64,000 bases of DNA from Sandarakinorhabdus limnophila DSM 17366 (GTDB lineage Bacteria > Pseudomonadota > Alphaproteobacteria > Sphingomonadales > Sphingomonadaceae). Each line of letters opens with the position of its first letter. Positions within the stretch are counted from its first letter, which is position 1. This document shows positions 16,763 to 25,345 of the stretch, one piece after another. The position numbers and the translations under genes were made by a program. The stretch is from assembly GCF_000420765.1 (NCBI RefSeq), contig NZ_ATVO01000003.1:310001-374000 (forward strand), in the 5' to 3' direction. The notes below the pieces were generated by a model. That model made no database searches, was not told where the DNA came from, and saw nothing but the letters and a program-made list of their open reading frames with translations.

Positions 16763-19700
16763 CTACTCCGCAGCCTCCGGCCGGAACACCGCCGCGCCGG
16801 GCAGTTCCCTCACCTGGGCCGAACCGCGCTTTTCGCGCACCCACTGCATCACGCTTTCGATGCCCAGATAGACGACCGGCGTGATGAACAGGGTGAGCAC
16901 TTGGCTCACCACTAGGCCACCCAGCACGGCAATGCCCAGCGGCTGCCGCAGCTCGGCGCCGGCACCGATGCCCAACGCAAGCGGGGCAGCGCCGGCCATG
17001 GCGGCAAAGGTGGTCATCATGATCGGGCGGAAACGCTTGGCAGCGGCTTCGCGGATGGCGTGGGCCGGAGTCCAGCCATGGGCGCGCTGACCGGCGAGGG
17101 CGAAATCGATCATCATGATGGCGTTCTTTTTCACGATCCCGATCAGCAGCACGACGCCAATGATGCCAATCACGTCCAGCGGCATGTCGAACAGCCACAG
17201 GAACATCACCGCACCGATGCCGGCCGCCGGAAGACCCGACAGAATGGTGATCGGGTGAACGAAGCTTTCATAAAGCACGCCCAGCACGATGTAGATGACG
17301 ACGATCGCCGCCAGAAACAGGATCGGCATGGACTTGGTGGAGGCCTCGAACTGCTGGGCATTGCCGCCCAGCGCGCCCGACACGCCGGCGGGCTGGCCGA
17401 TCTCGGCGGAGGCTGCTTCAATCAGTGGCTTCACTTCGCTCAGCGCGACGCCAGGCAGCAGGTTGAACGAGAGGGTGACCGCCGGAAGCTGGCTCTGGTG
17501 CGAAATGGTGAGCGGCGCGCCACCAACAGTAACGCGTGATACCGCCGACAGCGGCACAAGTGTACCCGAACTGCCGCGCACGTTCAGCCGCCCGATGGCA
17601 TCTGGGTTGGTCTGATCACGCGGATCGATTTCCATGATCACCTGATAATCTTCGGCGTCGGTAAAAATGCGGCTGATCTGCTGGTTGCCATAGGCGGCAA
17701 GCAGCACACGGCGCACGGCATCCACGGGCACGCCAAGCCGGGCGGCGGCGTCACGATCAACCTCGACAAAGGCCTGGCGGGCACCGCGCTGATAATCGCT
17801 GTTCACGTCCACAAGGCCGGGGATGGTACGCATCCGCTGTTCGAGGCGGGGGGCAAAGGCGTAGAGTTCATCCTTGTCCACGGCCGAGATGGTATATTGA
17901 TAGTTGGTCGCGGACGGCCGGCCACCCAGCTGCAAATTCTGCTGCACATTGGGGAAGGCGGAATAGCCCGGAATACCAGCGGTTGCCTTACGCAGGCGGG
18001 CCAGCACGGTTTCGATGTCGTCGCGTTCGTCACGCGGTTTCAACGGCGCAAAGATGCGACCGCCGCCGGAACCGCCCATGCCAAGGATGGCGTTGACGCG
18101 GGCGACGGCAGGATCGTCCTGCACCTTACGGGCGGCAATGGCGTGCTTCTTGGCCATTTCGTCATAACCAAGATCGGGCGCGCCTTCCGTACCGAAGAAC
18201 ACCACGCCGGTATCTTCTGACGGAAAGAAGCCCTTGGGCACAGCCATGAAGCCCCACACCGCCACCGCAACGGAGGCCACGGTCAGACCGCCGATGACCT
18301 TGCGGTGCTGCAGGGCCCAATCGAAGGCCTTCAGATAGCGTTCGGTCAGGCGGGCAAAGGCCGCCGTGGTGATGCGGGCCACGCGACCCGGTTCCTGGTG
18401 CCCGGATTTGAGCAAGCGCGCCGCCATCATCGGAATGAGGGTTAGCGACAGCACTGCCGACACCGCGATCGAAATCGTCATGGTCACGGCAAATTCGCTG
18501 AACAGCCGGCCGATGATGCCACCCATGAACAACAGCGGGATGAACACGGCGACAAGGCTGACCGAGATCGAGACAACAGTGAAACTGATCTCGTTGGCAC
18601 CGATGATGGCGGCGCTGCGCGGGTCCTCGCCATCTTCAGTGTGGCGCACGATATTCTCCAACACCACGATCGCGTCATCAACCACGAAGCCGGTGGCCAG
18701 TGTGAGCGCCAGCAGGGACAGATTGTTGAGCGTGAAGCCAAAGAAATACATGCCCGCAAACGTGCCGATCGCAGCCACCGGCAGCACGATGGCCGGAATG
18801 AACGTGGCCCGCGCATCGCCCAGCACCAGATAGATCACCAGGATGACGAGGAAAGCCGTGCCCACCAGGGTTACCTGCGCGTCGAACACGCTTTCGCGCA
18901 CCGATTCCGATCGATCGAGGATTTCGCTGATATCCACCGAAACCGGCATGGCTTCACGCACAGACGGCAGCACTTCGCGAACCGAGTCCACCAACTTCAC
19001 GACATTGGCACCGGGCTGGCGGCTGACAGCAACCGTGAGCGACGGCTCGCCATTGAAGCGCGCTCCGCCGCGCAGTCGTTCATAGCTGCTGATCACACTG
19101 GCCACGTCAGCCACCCGCACCGGCAGGCCGTTGCGATTGGCGATGATGATATTGGCAAATTCCGACGGTTTTTCGAGCGTGCCCGAGGCATCGAGAACAT
19201 AGTTGCGCGCGCCGCCGGTGATGGAACCCACCGCGATATTGCTGTTGGCTGCAGAAACCGCCGTGCGCAGATCATCAACGGTCAGGTTGCGGGCAGCCAG
19301 CGCCGCAGGATCGAACTGGATACGCACCGCATAGCGCCGATCGCCATAGGTTTGCACCTGGCCAACACCCGGAAGGGTGGAAACCCGCGGCACCAGCAGA
19401 TTGTCCACCAGGGTCTGCAGATCATTCAGGGCCCGCGTCTTGTCGCGCACCGACAGGATAATCACCGGGGAATCCGCCGGGTTAATCTTGCGAAAGCTGG
19501 GCGGATTGGGCATTTCCGGCGGCAACCGGCGGGTGACCGCCGACAGCACGGACTGCACGTCGAGCGCGGCGGAATCAATGTTGCGATCGAGTGCAAACTG
19601 CACGGTGATCTGCGTGGAGCCAGTGCTGCTGGACGAAAGCACCTGTTCGATGCCGGCAACGGTGGACAGCTGGCGTTCGATCGGCGTTGCCACCGATGCC

Positions 19701-19879
19701 GCCATGATGCCGGGGTTGGCCCCGGGCAGGCTGGCTTCGATCTGGATGGTGGGCAGATCAACCTCTGGCAGGGCCGACACCGCCAGTTGGCGATAACCGA
19801 ACAGGCCGCCGAACACGACCGCGAGAGTCAGAAGGATGGTGGCAATCGGCCGCTCGACACAGAGGCGGACAAAACCCAT
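16763..19879 (-). CDS. RND-family multidrug efflux permease (AcrB/MdtB-MdtC type)
   Basis: 1038 residues, the normal length for inner-membrane RND drug pumps with 12 membrane helices and two large periplasmic loops. The N-terminus FVRLCVERPIATILLTLAVV and SALPEVDLPTIQIEASLPGA match the MdtBC/acriflavin-resistance subgroup. Proton-relay aspartates Asp401-Asp402 stand in TGFVVDDAIVVLENI. It uses the proton gradient to export drugs or lipophilic compounds from the periplasm. The start codon overlaps the adaptor stop (TGATG). No outer-membrane factor gene is present nearby, so it probably shares a TolC-like channel encoded elsewhere. Confidence 0.96.
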   Translation of the reverse strand: MGFVRLCVERPIATILLTLAVVFGGLFGYRQLAVSALPEVDLPTIQIEASLPGANPGIMAASVATPIERQLSTVAGIEQVLSSSSTGSTQITVQFALDRNIDSAALDVQSVLSAVTRRLPPEMPNPPSFRKINPADSPVIILSVRDKTRALNDLQTLVDNLLVPRVSTLPGVGQVQTYGDRRYAVRIQFDPAALAARNLTVDDLRTAVSAANSNIAVGSITGGARNYVLDASGTLEKPSEFANIIIANRNGLPVRVADVASVISSYERLRGGARFNGEPSLTVAVSRQPGANVVKLVDSVREVLPSVREAMPVSVDISEILDRSESVRESVFDAQVTLVGTAFLVILVIYLVLGDARATFIPAIVLPVAAIGTFAGMYFFGFTLNNLSLLALTLATGFVVDDAIVVLENIVRHTEDGEDPRSAAIIGANEISFTVVSISVSLVAVFIPLLFMGGIIGRLFSEFAVTMTISIAVSAVLSLTLIPMMAARLLKSGHQEPGRVARITTAAFARLTERYLKAFDWALQHRKVIGGLTVASVAVAVWGFMAVPKGFFPSEDTGVVFFGTEGAPDLGYDEMAKKHAIAARKVQDDPAVARVNAILGMGGSGGGRIFAPLKPRDERDDIETVLARLRKATAGIPGYSAFPNVQQNLQLGGRPSATNYQYTISAVDKDELYAFAPRLEQRMRTIPGLVDVNSDYQRGARQAFVEVDRDAAARLGVPVDAVRRVLLAAYGNQQISRIFTDAEDYQVIMEIDPRDQTNPDAIGRLNVRGSSGTLVPLSAVSRVTVGGAPLTISHQSQLPAVTLSFNLLPGVALSEVKPLIEAASAEIGQPAGVSGALGGNAQQFEASTKSMPILFLAAIVVIYIVLGVLYESFVHPITILSGLPAAGIGAVMFLWLFDMPLDVIGIIGVVLLIGIVKKNAIMMIDFALAGQRAHGWTPAHAIREAAAKRFRPIMMTTFAAMAGAAPLALGIGAGAELRQPLGIAVLGGLVVSQVLTLFITPVVYLGIESVMQWVREKRGSAQVRELPGAAVFRPEAAE

Positions 19880-21096
19880 CAGCCAGCGCTCCCGGCCGGC
19901 GCGGCTGGACGATCAGGGCTGGCCGCCAACTGGGACTTGTCCGGCCCCTTCAGGCGCACAGTGTCCCCCTCTTTCAGGCGGGCAAGCGCATCGACCACGA
20001 CCTGTTCGCCAGGCTTCACGCCTCCGGCAAGATAAACCTTGCCACGCAGGCGCCCAGCGATATCCACATTGCGCATCTGCACCTTGCCGCCGGACCCTTT
20101 CGCGCCAGGCGCCTTGGCAGTACCGGAAACCGCCCACACGAAGGGGGCGTCGCGGCCGGTCTGCACCGCGCCTTCGGGCAGGGTGATATGCGGCGTGGCG
20201 CGTTCCAGTGGGAATTCAACATCGATGATGGCGCCCGGCCACAGCACGTCGCCTTCGTTGCGGAATTCCGCGCGAGCCGCGACGCCGCCGTTGCCCGGAT
20301 CGATATTATTATCAAGGAACACGAGGCGGCCGGTGGCCAGCACCTCACCGCTCTGCCGATCCCGTGCCAGCACACTGCCGCCGCCACTGGCCTGCACGGC
20401 GCGCGCCTGTTGCACGTTGGCCGCCGGCACCAGGAAACGCACGTGGATGGGAGAGATCTGGTTGATCGTCACCAGCGGCGTGGCATCGCCCTGGCGCACG
20501 GTGGCGCCCCGTCGAAAGCCAAGTTCACCGGTACGCCCGGAAATGGGCGCGGTGACGGTCAGGAACGACAATTGCACCTGCGCTGATTGCAGCAGTGCGC
20601 GGTTGGTTTCGATCTGGCTGCGGGCAGACCAGGCATTGGCCCGGGCCAGATCCCGCGCGGCGGCCGATACGAAGCCCTTCTCTACCAGCTTCTCGGCCCG
20701 CTCATAATCCAGCGTGGCGCGGCGCTCGGCCGCGATGGCGCCCTTCAGTTCGCCTTCTGCCTGGGCCACCGCAGCCCGGGCCTGGCGCGAATCGATACGG
20801 AACAACAGCTGTCCGGCGCGCACATTATCGCCCTCTCTGAAGGCAATAGACATGATCTCACCATCGCCGCGCGGCCGCACGGCCACGCTCTGGCTGGGAG
20901 TGACGGTGCCGAGCGCCAGCAAGGTGGGCGCAAAATCCTCCATGGCGGCGACCTGGGCAGACACAAGTTGCGGCGGCCGCTTGCCGCGGCCGGGTTTGCC
21001 GCCGACATTATCGCCCTCGCCGCTGGAACAGGCGGCAAGCAGCACTGCAAGCGCAAGCGCGCCGCCACGGCGGAAGAAGGGGGCATCAATGATCAT
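19879..21096 (-). CDS. RND efflux periplasmic adaptor (membrane fusion protein)
   Basis: 405 residues. The N-terminal signal ends in the lipobox LAVLLAACSSGEG, so it is a lipid-anchored adaptor. Then come a barrel-sandwich half-motif (VRPRGDGEIMSIAFREGDNV), an alpha-hairpin (RAAVAQAEGELKGAIAAERR), the second half-motif (SFLTVTAPISGRTGELGFR) and a beta-barrel domain. It links the permease to an outer-membrane channel. ATG 21096 is chosen over TTG 21111 because it directly precedes the signal peptide. The stop overlaps the permease start, indicating an operon. Confidence 0.93.
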   Translation of the reverse strand: MIIDAPFFRRGGALALAVLLAACSSGEGDNVGGKPGRGKRPPQLVSAQVAAMEDFAPTLLALGTVTPSQSVAVRPRGDGEIMSIAFREGDNVRAGQLLFRIDSRQARAAVAQAEGELKGAIAAERRATLDYERAEKLVEKGFVSAAARDLARANAWSARSQIETNRALLQSAQVQLSFLTVTAPISGRTGELGFRRGATVRQGDATPLVTINQISPIHVRFLVPAANVQQARAVQASGGGSVLARDRQSGEVLATGRLVFLDNNIDPGNGGVAARAEFRNEGDVLWPGAIIDVEFPLERATPHITLPEGAVQTGRDAPFVWAVSGTAKAPGAKGSGGKVQMRNVDIAGRLRGKVYLAGGVKPGEQVVVDALARLKEGDTVRLKGPDKSQLAASPDRPAAPAGSAG

Positions 21097-21217
21097 CGTT
21101 TTGCAGTCCAAACCCTTACGCGCTGCCCAGGGGTTTCCCCCGCGCGAATTTGAGCATGCCGTGCGTTATGCGGCTTTGGCATTCAGTGCAAATACGTCGT
21201 TGCCGCACAGCACCGGA

Positions 21218-22048
21218 TCAGGCGCGCAGTTTCCAGCCCGATTTCACCACGCGATAGCACAGGAACCACAGCGCGACGTTGACCAGCGCCAGCAGCAGTG
21301 CCGATTGACCCAGGGGCCCATCCGACACGCCGATGAAGCCGGCCCGGAAACCATCGATCACATGGAAGAAGGGATTGGCATGGGCAATTCCCGCCACCGT
21401 TGGCCCAAGCCGTTCAACGGCATAGAAGGTGCCCGACAGCAGCGTTAGCGGCTGGATCACAAAGTTTGTGGCCGCCGCGGCATGATCGAACTTGTCGGCC
21501 CACACGCCCGTCAGGATGCCGAGCAGTGCCAGCAGGATCGCGCCCATGGTGCCGAAATAGAGCACCAGCAGCGGATCTTTCACCGGCACGTTCACGCCCG
21601 GTGCCACCGCCATAACCGTCCACACCGCCAGCCCCACCAGCCAGGCCCGCGTGACCGCACCGCCCACCCAGGCCAGCATCAATTCCCCTGCCGACAGCGG
21701 CGGCATCAACACATCGATGATCGAGCCCTGCACCTTGGCCACCAGGATGGACGACGAGGTGTTGGCAAAGCTGTTCTGGATCATGCCCATCACGATCAGG
21801 CCAGGGCCGAGGAAATCGGCATAAGGCACCCCAAGGATCAGGATATCGCCGCGGCCCAGTGCCACGGCAAAGATCACCAGGAACATCAGCGTGGTGACCG
21901 CCGGCGCCCAGATGGTTTGCAGTTGCACCTTGAAAAAGCGCCGTACCTCTTTCAGATAAAGGGTCTTCAACCCTTCCGTGTTGAGCCGTGCAATCACGGG
22001 CACCCCGGGCTCCGGGTGTGCTGGCAGCTTGTTATCAGCGTTCATCAT
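21218..22048 (-). CDS. ABC-2-type transporter permease (NodJ/YadH-like)
   Basis: About 276 residues with six membrane helices. The family pattern includes a cytoplasmic N-terminal helix (EGLKTLYLKEVRRFFK) and the conserved LTLLSGTFYAVERLG before the last helices. These permeases export lipids, polysaccharides or drugs with a separate ATPase, but no ATPase gene is adjacent in the window. The preferred start is ATG 22048, the first of two in tandem (22048 and 22045). It diverges from gcrA across only 71 nt. Confidence 0.87.
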   Translation of the reverse strand: MMNADNKLPAHPEPGVPVIARLNTEGLKTLYLKEVRRFFKVQLQTIWAPAVTTLMFLVIFAVALGRGDILILGVPYADFLGPGLIVMGMIQNSFANTSSSILVAKVQGSIIDVLMPPLSAGELMLAWVGGAVTRAWLVGLAVWTVMAVAPGVNVPVKDPLLVLYFGTMGAILLALLGILTGVWADKFDHAAAATNFVIQPLTLLSGTFYAVERLGPTVAGIAHANPFFHVIDGFRAGFIGVSDGPLGQSALLLALVNVALWFLCYRVVKSGWKLRA

Positions 22049-22119
22049 CGCTAGGGGCTTACGATTGCACGCGCGCCCTGCCAAGGGGTGACACCGATTA
22101 TCTGAGGGCAAGACGCACC

Positions 22120-22674
22120 ATGGCCTGGACCGACGAACGCATCGCAAAGCTCAAGCAGGGCTGGGAAGGCGGCATGACCGCGACCCAGATTGCCGAAATG
22201 CTGGGCGAAGGCGTGACCCGCAATGCCGTGATCGGCAAGGCGCACCGGCTGGGGCTGGAAAGCCGGCCTTCACCGGTGAAGGCCACCGACGCCACGCCGG
22301 CCCCTGCCCGCGCTGCGGCCGCCGCGCCACCGCCGGCCGCCGCTGCGCCACCGCCTGCCCCGGCCCCGGTGGCCGCCAGTGCGCCAGCGATCACGCCGAT
22401 GGAAGCACCGGCCGCACGCCCTGTCGCCAAGCCGTCCACGGGTGTCAGCAAGGGCGGCAAGCAGACACGCACCAGCCTGCTCGATCTGAATGAAAAAGTG
22501 TGCAAGTGGCCGATCGGCCATCCGGGAGACGCGGATTTCCATTTCTGCGGCCGCCCGTCCAACGCCGGCTTTCCTTATTGCAATGATCATTGCCTGGTCG
22601 CCTATCAGGCGCAGATGCCGCGCAAGGATCGCCCGCGTCAGTTGCCGCCGCTGCCGGGCGCGCCCCGCCGGTAG
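22120..22674 (+). CDS. gcrA: GcrA cell-cycle regulator
   Basis: 184 residues. The conserved N-terminus MAWTDERIAKLKQGWEGGMT followed by AEMLGEGVTRNAVIGKAHRL is the helix-turn-helix of alphaproteobacterial GcrA, which in Caulobacter acts with sigma-70 at promoters carrying CcrM-methylated GANTC sites. A Pro/Ala-rich linker (residues 55-110) leads to the C-terminal domain with CKWPIGHPGDADFHFCGRPS and a further Cys/His group. It is a master regulator marking the organism as alphaproteobacterial. ATG 22120 is chosen by homology; the open frame extends upstream. Confidence 0.96.
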   Translation: MAWTDERIAKLKQGWEGGMTATQIAEMLGEGVTRNAVIGKAHRLGLESRPSPVKATDATPAPARAAAAAPPPAAAAPPPAPAPVAASAPAITPMEAPAARPVAKPSTGVSKGGKQTRTSLLDLNEKVCKWPIGHPGDADFHFCGRPSNAGFPYCNDHCLVAYQAQMPRKDRPRQLPPLPGAPRR

Positions 22675-22778
22675 CCGGCCGCTGCCGGCCTGTGCCGGTT
22701 CGTGGCCGCCCTCGCTGTTTTGCCCCATTGCCGCCAGCCCGCCCTCGCTTTACGTTCGCGTAGAGGGAGACGAGTACC

Positions 22779-24254
22779 GTGAGTTCCACTGATTTCGACG
22801 TTTTGATTGTTGGCGCCGGCCTGTCGGGCATTGGCGCGGCGGTTCATCTGCAGCAGAATTGCCCGAACGAAACCTATGCCATCCTGGAAGGCCGCGACGC
22901 CATCGGCGGCACTTGGGATCTGTTCCGTTATCCCGGCATCCGCTCTGATTCCGACATGTACACGCTGGGCTATCGCTTCAAGCCGTGGAAATCGGCCAAG
23001 GCCATCGCCGACGGCCCGTCGATCCGCAGCTACATCCGCGAAACCGCCACCGAGCATGGCATCAACCAGCACATCCGCTTCGGCCACAAGGTGACAAACG
23101 CCGCGTGGGACAGCGAAGCCGCGCGCTGGACGGTCACCACAAACCAGTCCACCCTCACCTGCCGCTTCCTCTACATGTGCAGCGGTTACTACAACTACGG
23201 CCAGGGCCACCGCCCGACGTGGGAAGGTGAGGCCGACTTCAAGGGCCAGATCATCCACCCGCAATTCTGGCCGGAATCGCTCGACTACAAAGGCAAGCGC
23301 GTCGTCGTCATCGGATCGGGCGCCACGGCGGTCACGCTGGTGCCGGCGATGGCCGATACCGCCGCGCACGTCACCATGCTGCAACGCTCCCCCACGTGGA
23401 TGGTGTCCCGCCCCGGCAGCGATGCCATCGCCAATGCGCTGAAGGCGATCCTGCCCGCGCAAATGGCCTACGACATCGTGCGCTGGAAGAATGTCACACT
23501 CGGCCAATATTTCTACAAGCAAACGCGAAACAACCCCGGCAAGGTCCGGGAATTGCTGCTGAAACGCCTCGCCAAGCTGTTGCCCGCCGATTACGATCTC
23601 GAAACCCACTTCACGCCGGGTTACAACCCCTGGGATCAGCGCCTGTGCCTTGTGCCCGATGCCGATCTGTTCAACGCCATCACCGCCGGCAAGGCCGAGA
23701 TTGTCACCGATCAGATCGCGAAGTTCGAGGCTGGTGGCATCCGCTTGCACAATGGCACGCTGCTGGAGGCCGACATCATTGTCACCGCCACCGGCCTGAA
23801 ACTGGAAGCCCTGGGCGGCATGACCGCAACGGTGGACGGCGAAACCCGCCGCACCGCCGATGCCCTGGCCTACAAGGGCATGATGTTCTCCGGCATCCCC
23901 AACCTCGCCCAGAGTTTTGGCTATATCAACGCCAGCTGGACCCTCCGGTCTGATCTCATCGCCGATTATGTCTGCCGGCTGCTCAATCACATGCGCAAAA
24001 CCGGCGTGGACATTGCCACCCCCACCCCCGCAGCAGACGTGGTGCCGGAACGGCTCGCGATGGATCTGCAATCCGGCTACGTCCAACGCGGCGCCGATGC
24101 CCTGCCCCGTTCCGGCAACCGCGCGCCGTGGATGGTGACGGCCAATTACAAATACGACCGCAAGGAACTGATGGAAGGCCCGGTGACGGACGAGATGGCG
24201 TTTGCAAAAGCCGGCGCTGTGGCGACAGAACGGGTGCTGGAGGCGGCGGAATAG
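22779..24254 (+). CDS. Class B flavin monooxygenase, probable Baeyer-Villiger type (EthA-like)
   Basis: 491 residues. FAD motif GAGLSGIGAA at the N-terminus, then GGTWDLFRYPGIRSDSDMYT, the Baeyer-Villiger fingerprint FKGQIIHPQFWP (residues 154-165) matching FxGxxxHxxxWP, and the NADPH motif VIGSGATAVTLVP. It probably inserts oxygen into ketones or oxidises soft nucleophiles in the cytoplasm. GTG 22779 is the start, with AGAGGGAG 8-15 nt before it. No pathway neighbours indicate a substrate. It converges on tspO with a 15-nt gap. Confidence 0.92.
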   Translation: MSSTDFDVLIVGAGLSGIGAAVHLQQNCPNETYAILEGRDAIGGTWDLFRYPGIRSDSDMYTLGYRFKPWKSAKAIADGPSIRSYIRETATEHGINQHIRFGHKVTNAAWDSEAARWTVTTNQSTLTCRFLYMCSGYYNYGQGHRPTWEGEADFKGQIIHPQFWPESLDYKGKRVVVIGSGATAVTLVPAMADTAAHVTMLQRSPTWMVSRPGSDAIANALKAILPAQMAYDIVRWKNVTLGQYFYKQTRNNPGKVRELLLKRLAKLLPADYDLETHFTPGYNPWDQRLCLVPDADLFNAITAGKAEIVTDQIAKFEAGGIRLHNGTLLEADIIVTATGLKLEALGGMTATVDGETRRTADALAYKGMMFSGIPNLAQSFGYINASWTLRSDLIADYVCRLLNHMRKTGVDIATPTPAADVVPERLAMDLQSGYVQRGADALPRSGNRAPWMVTANYKYDRKELMEGPVTDEMAFAKAGAVATERVLEAAE

Positions 24255-24269
24255 CCAAGGGCCTTCCCG

Positions 24270-24740
24270 TCAACGCGGGTTGAGATCAACCACCTTCCAG
24301 TTGAGCGACGCTGCAAATGCCACCCATGCCAGATAGGGCAGGATGAGCAGCGCCGCCTGGCTGTCGATGGGCCACAACCCGATCATCATCGCGAGCACCG
24401 AGGCCCACAGGAACGGCACTTCGATCAGCGCCCAATCGGGCCGCTGCAATTTGAAGAACAGCGGGCTCCAGGCCAGGTGGAACACGGCGTTCACGCCAAA
24501 CAGGATCAGCACGTCCCGCTGCTGCGCCGCATCGCCGGCATCCCAGGCGCGCACCGCCGCCCATGCCGCCAGACCAAGGATGATCGTCCACCCCGGCCCG
24601 AACGCCCAACCGGGCGGCTGCCATGCGGGCTTGCGCAGCCGGGCATACCAATCGGCCCGCGGCGTCATCAGCCCGCCCACCAGGCACAGGCCCACCATCC
24701 AGATAATCGCACTCGCAAGTGGCAGGTTGAATTCGGACAA
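24270..24740 (-). CDS. tspO: TspO/MBR-family tryptophan-rich sensory protein
   Basis: 156 residues, five membrane helices, rich in tryptophan. The family signature WYARLRKPAWQPPGWAFGPG stands after helix 1, and AWSPLFFKLQRPDW between helices 3 and 4. Bacterial TspO binds porphyrins and in alphaproteobacteria modulates tetrapyrrole and stress responses. There are no photosynthesis or haem genes nearby, so the local role is unknown. Confidence 0.93.
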   Translation of the reverse strand: MSEFNLPLASAIIWMVGLCLVGGLMTPRADWYARLRKPAWQPPGWAFGPGWTIILGLAAWAAVRAWDAGDAAQQRDVLILFGVNAVFHLAWSPLFFKLQRPDWALIEVPFLWASVLAMMIGLWPIDSQAALLILPYLAWVAFAASLNWKVVDLNPR

Positions 24741-24828
24741 GGCGGAGCCTCACTTTCAACCGCCTCCATGCAGCATCGACGCCCGGCAAGATAGGGCGGC
24801 CCCATCGCCCCCCCTTGCGGCTTTTACC

Positions 24829-25218
24829 CTATGCGCCGGCGGCGCTGCGCCTGCCCTGCCGGCGCCGGTGCCGCCGGTACAGCACCGGGGCAAAAACATG
24901 ATCATAGGCCGCGCTGGCAATCTGCCTGATCCCCGGCAACCCCACGATCCGCGCCAGCCATCGATAACGCGGCATCTGCGACCACAGCACCAGGAACGCC
25001 AGCACACCGGAAACGATCACCCCGTCACGCTGCACATACAGGCTGCGCGCAGCCGTATCGGCATCAATCCCCCACCGGTGCAGCGCATCCGTGTTCAGAT
25101 CATCGAACCGGATCGGCAACCCCGCTTCGCCCACATAACGCGCATAATGGTCAACCTCGACCTGACACACCGGGCACTGGGCGTTGTAGAGTACCGACGT
25201 TTCGGAATTTTCAATCAT
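24829..25218 (-). CDS. DCC-family (DUF393) thiol-disulfide-oxidoreductase-like protein
   Basis: 129 residues. The N-terminal VLYNAQCPVCQVEVDHYARY corresponds to the DCC motif (usually YDGDCPxC), here with Asn-Ala-Gln in place of Asp-Gly-Asp but with both cysteines kept. Downstream GIDADTAARSLYVQRDG and the conserved hydrophobic C-terminus follow the family. The start is set at ATG 25218 by the motif position. The biochemical role of the family is not established, and the C-terminus is unusually Arg-rich. Confidence 0.8.
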   Translation of the reverse strand: MIENSETSVLYNAQCPVCQVEVDHYARYVGEAGLPIRFDDLNTDALHRWGIDADTAARSLYVQRDGVIVSGVLAFLVLWSQMPRYRWLARIVGLPGIRQIASAAYDHVFAPVLYRRHRRRQGRRSAAGA

Positions 25219-25287
25219 GCGTCTCTGATAGTGGGAGGCAGAAACGGCGCCAGACCCCACCTCGCCGCAGGGCGGAGAAGGCAGCAG

Positions 25288-25330
25288 GGCCTCCGGCGGG
25301 CAGGGGCTCAGCCCCTGCCCGCCGGAGGCC
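25288..25330. repeat. 20-bp perfect inverted repeat with 3-nt loop
   Basis: The arms 25288-25307 and 25311-25330 are exact reverse complements around TCA. It lies 16 nt past the phaC stop on the minus strand. It lacks a T-run, so it may act as an RNA-stabilising or terminating hairpin, or be a copy of a dispersed palindromic repeat; only one copy was noticed here. Confidence 0.8.
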
Positions 25331-25345
25331 TCCTCACTTAGCCAA

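Noticed and set aside
18641-20035. Long open frame (464 codons) antisense to the RND permease and adaptor
   Set aside because: It is a shadow of GC-rich coding DNA on the other strand: composition is Arg/His/Gln-rich, and no domain is recognisable, while the minus strand has two clear family members there.
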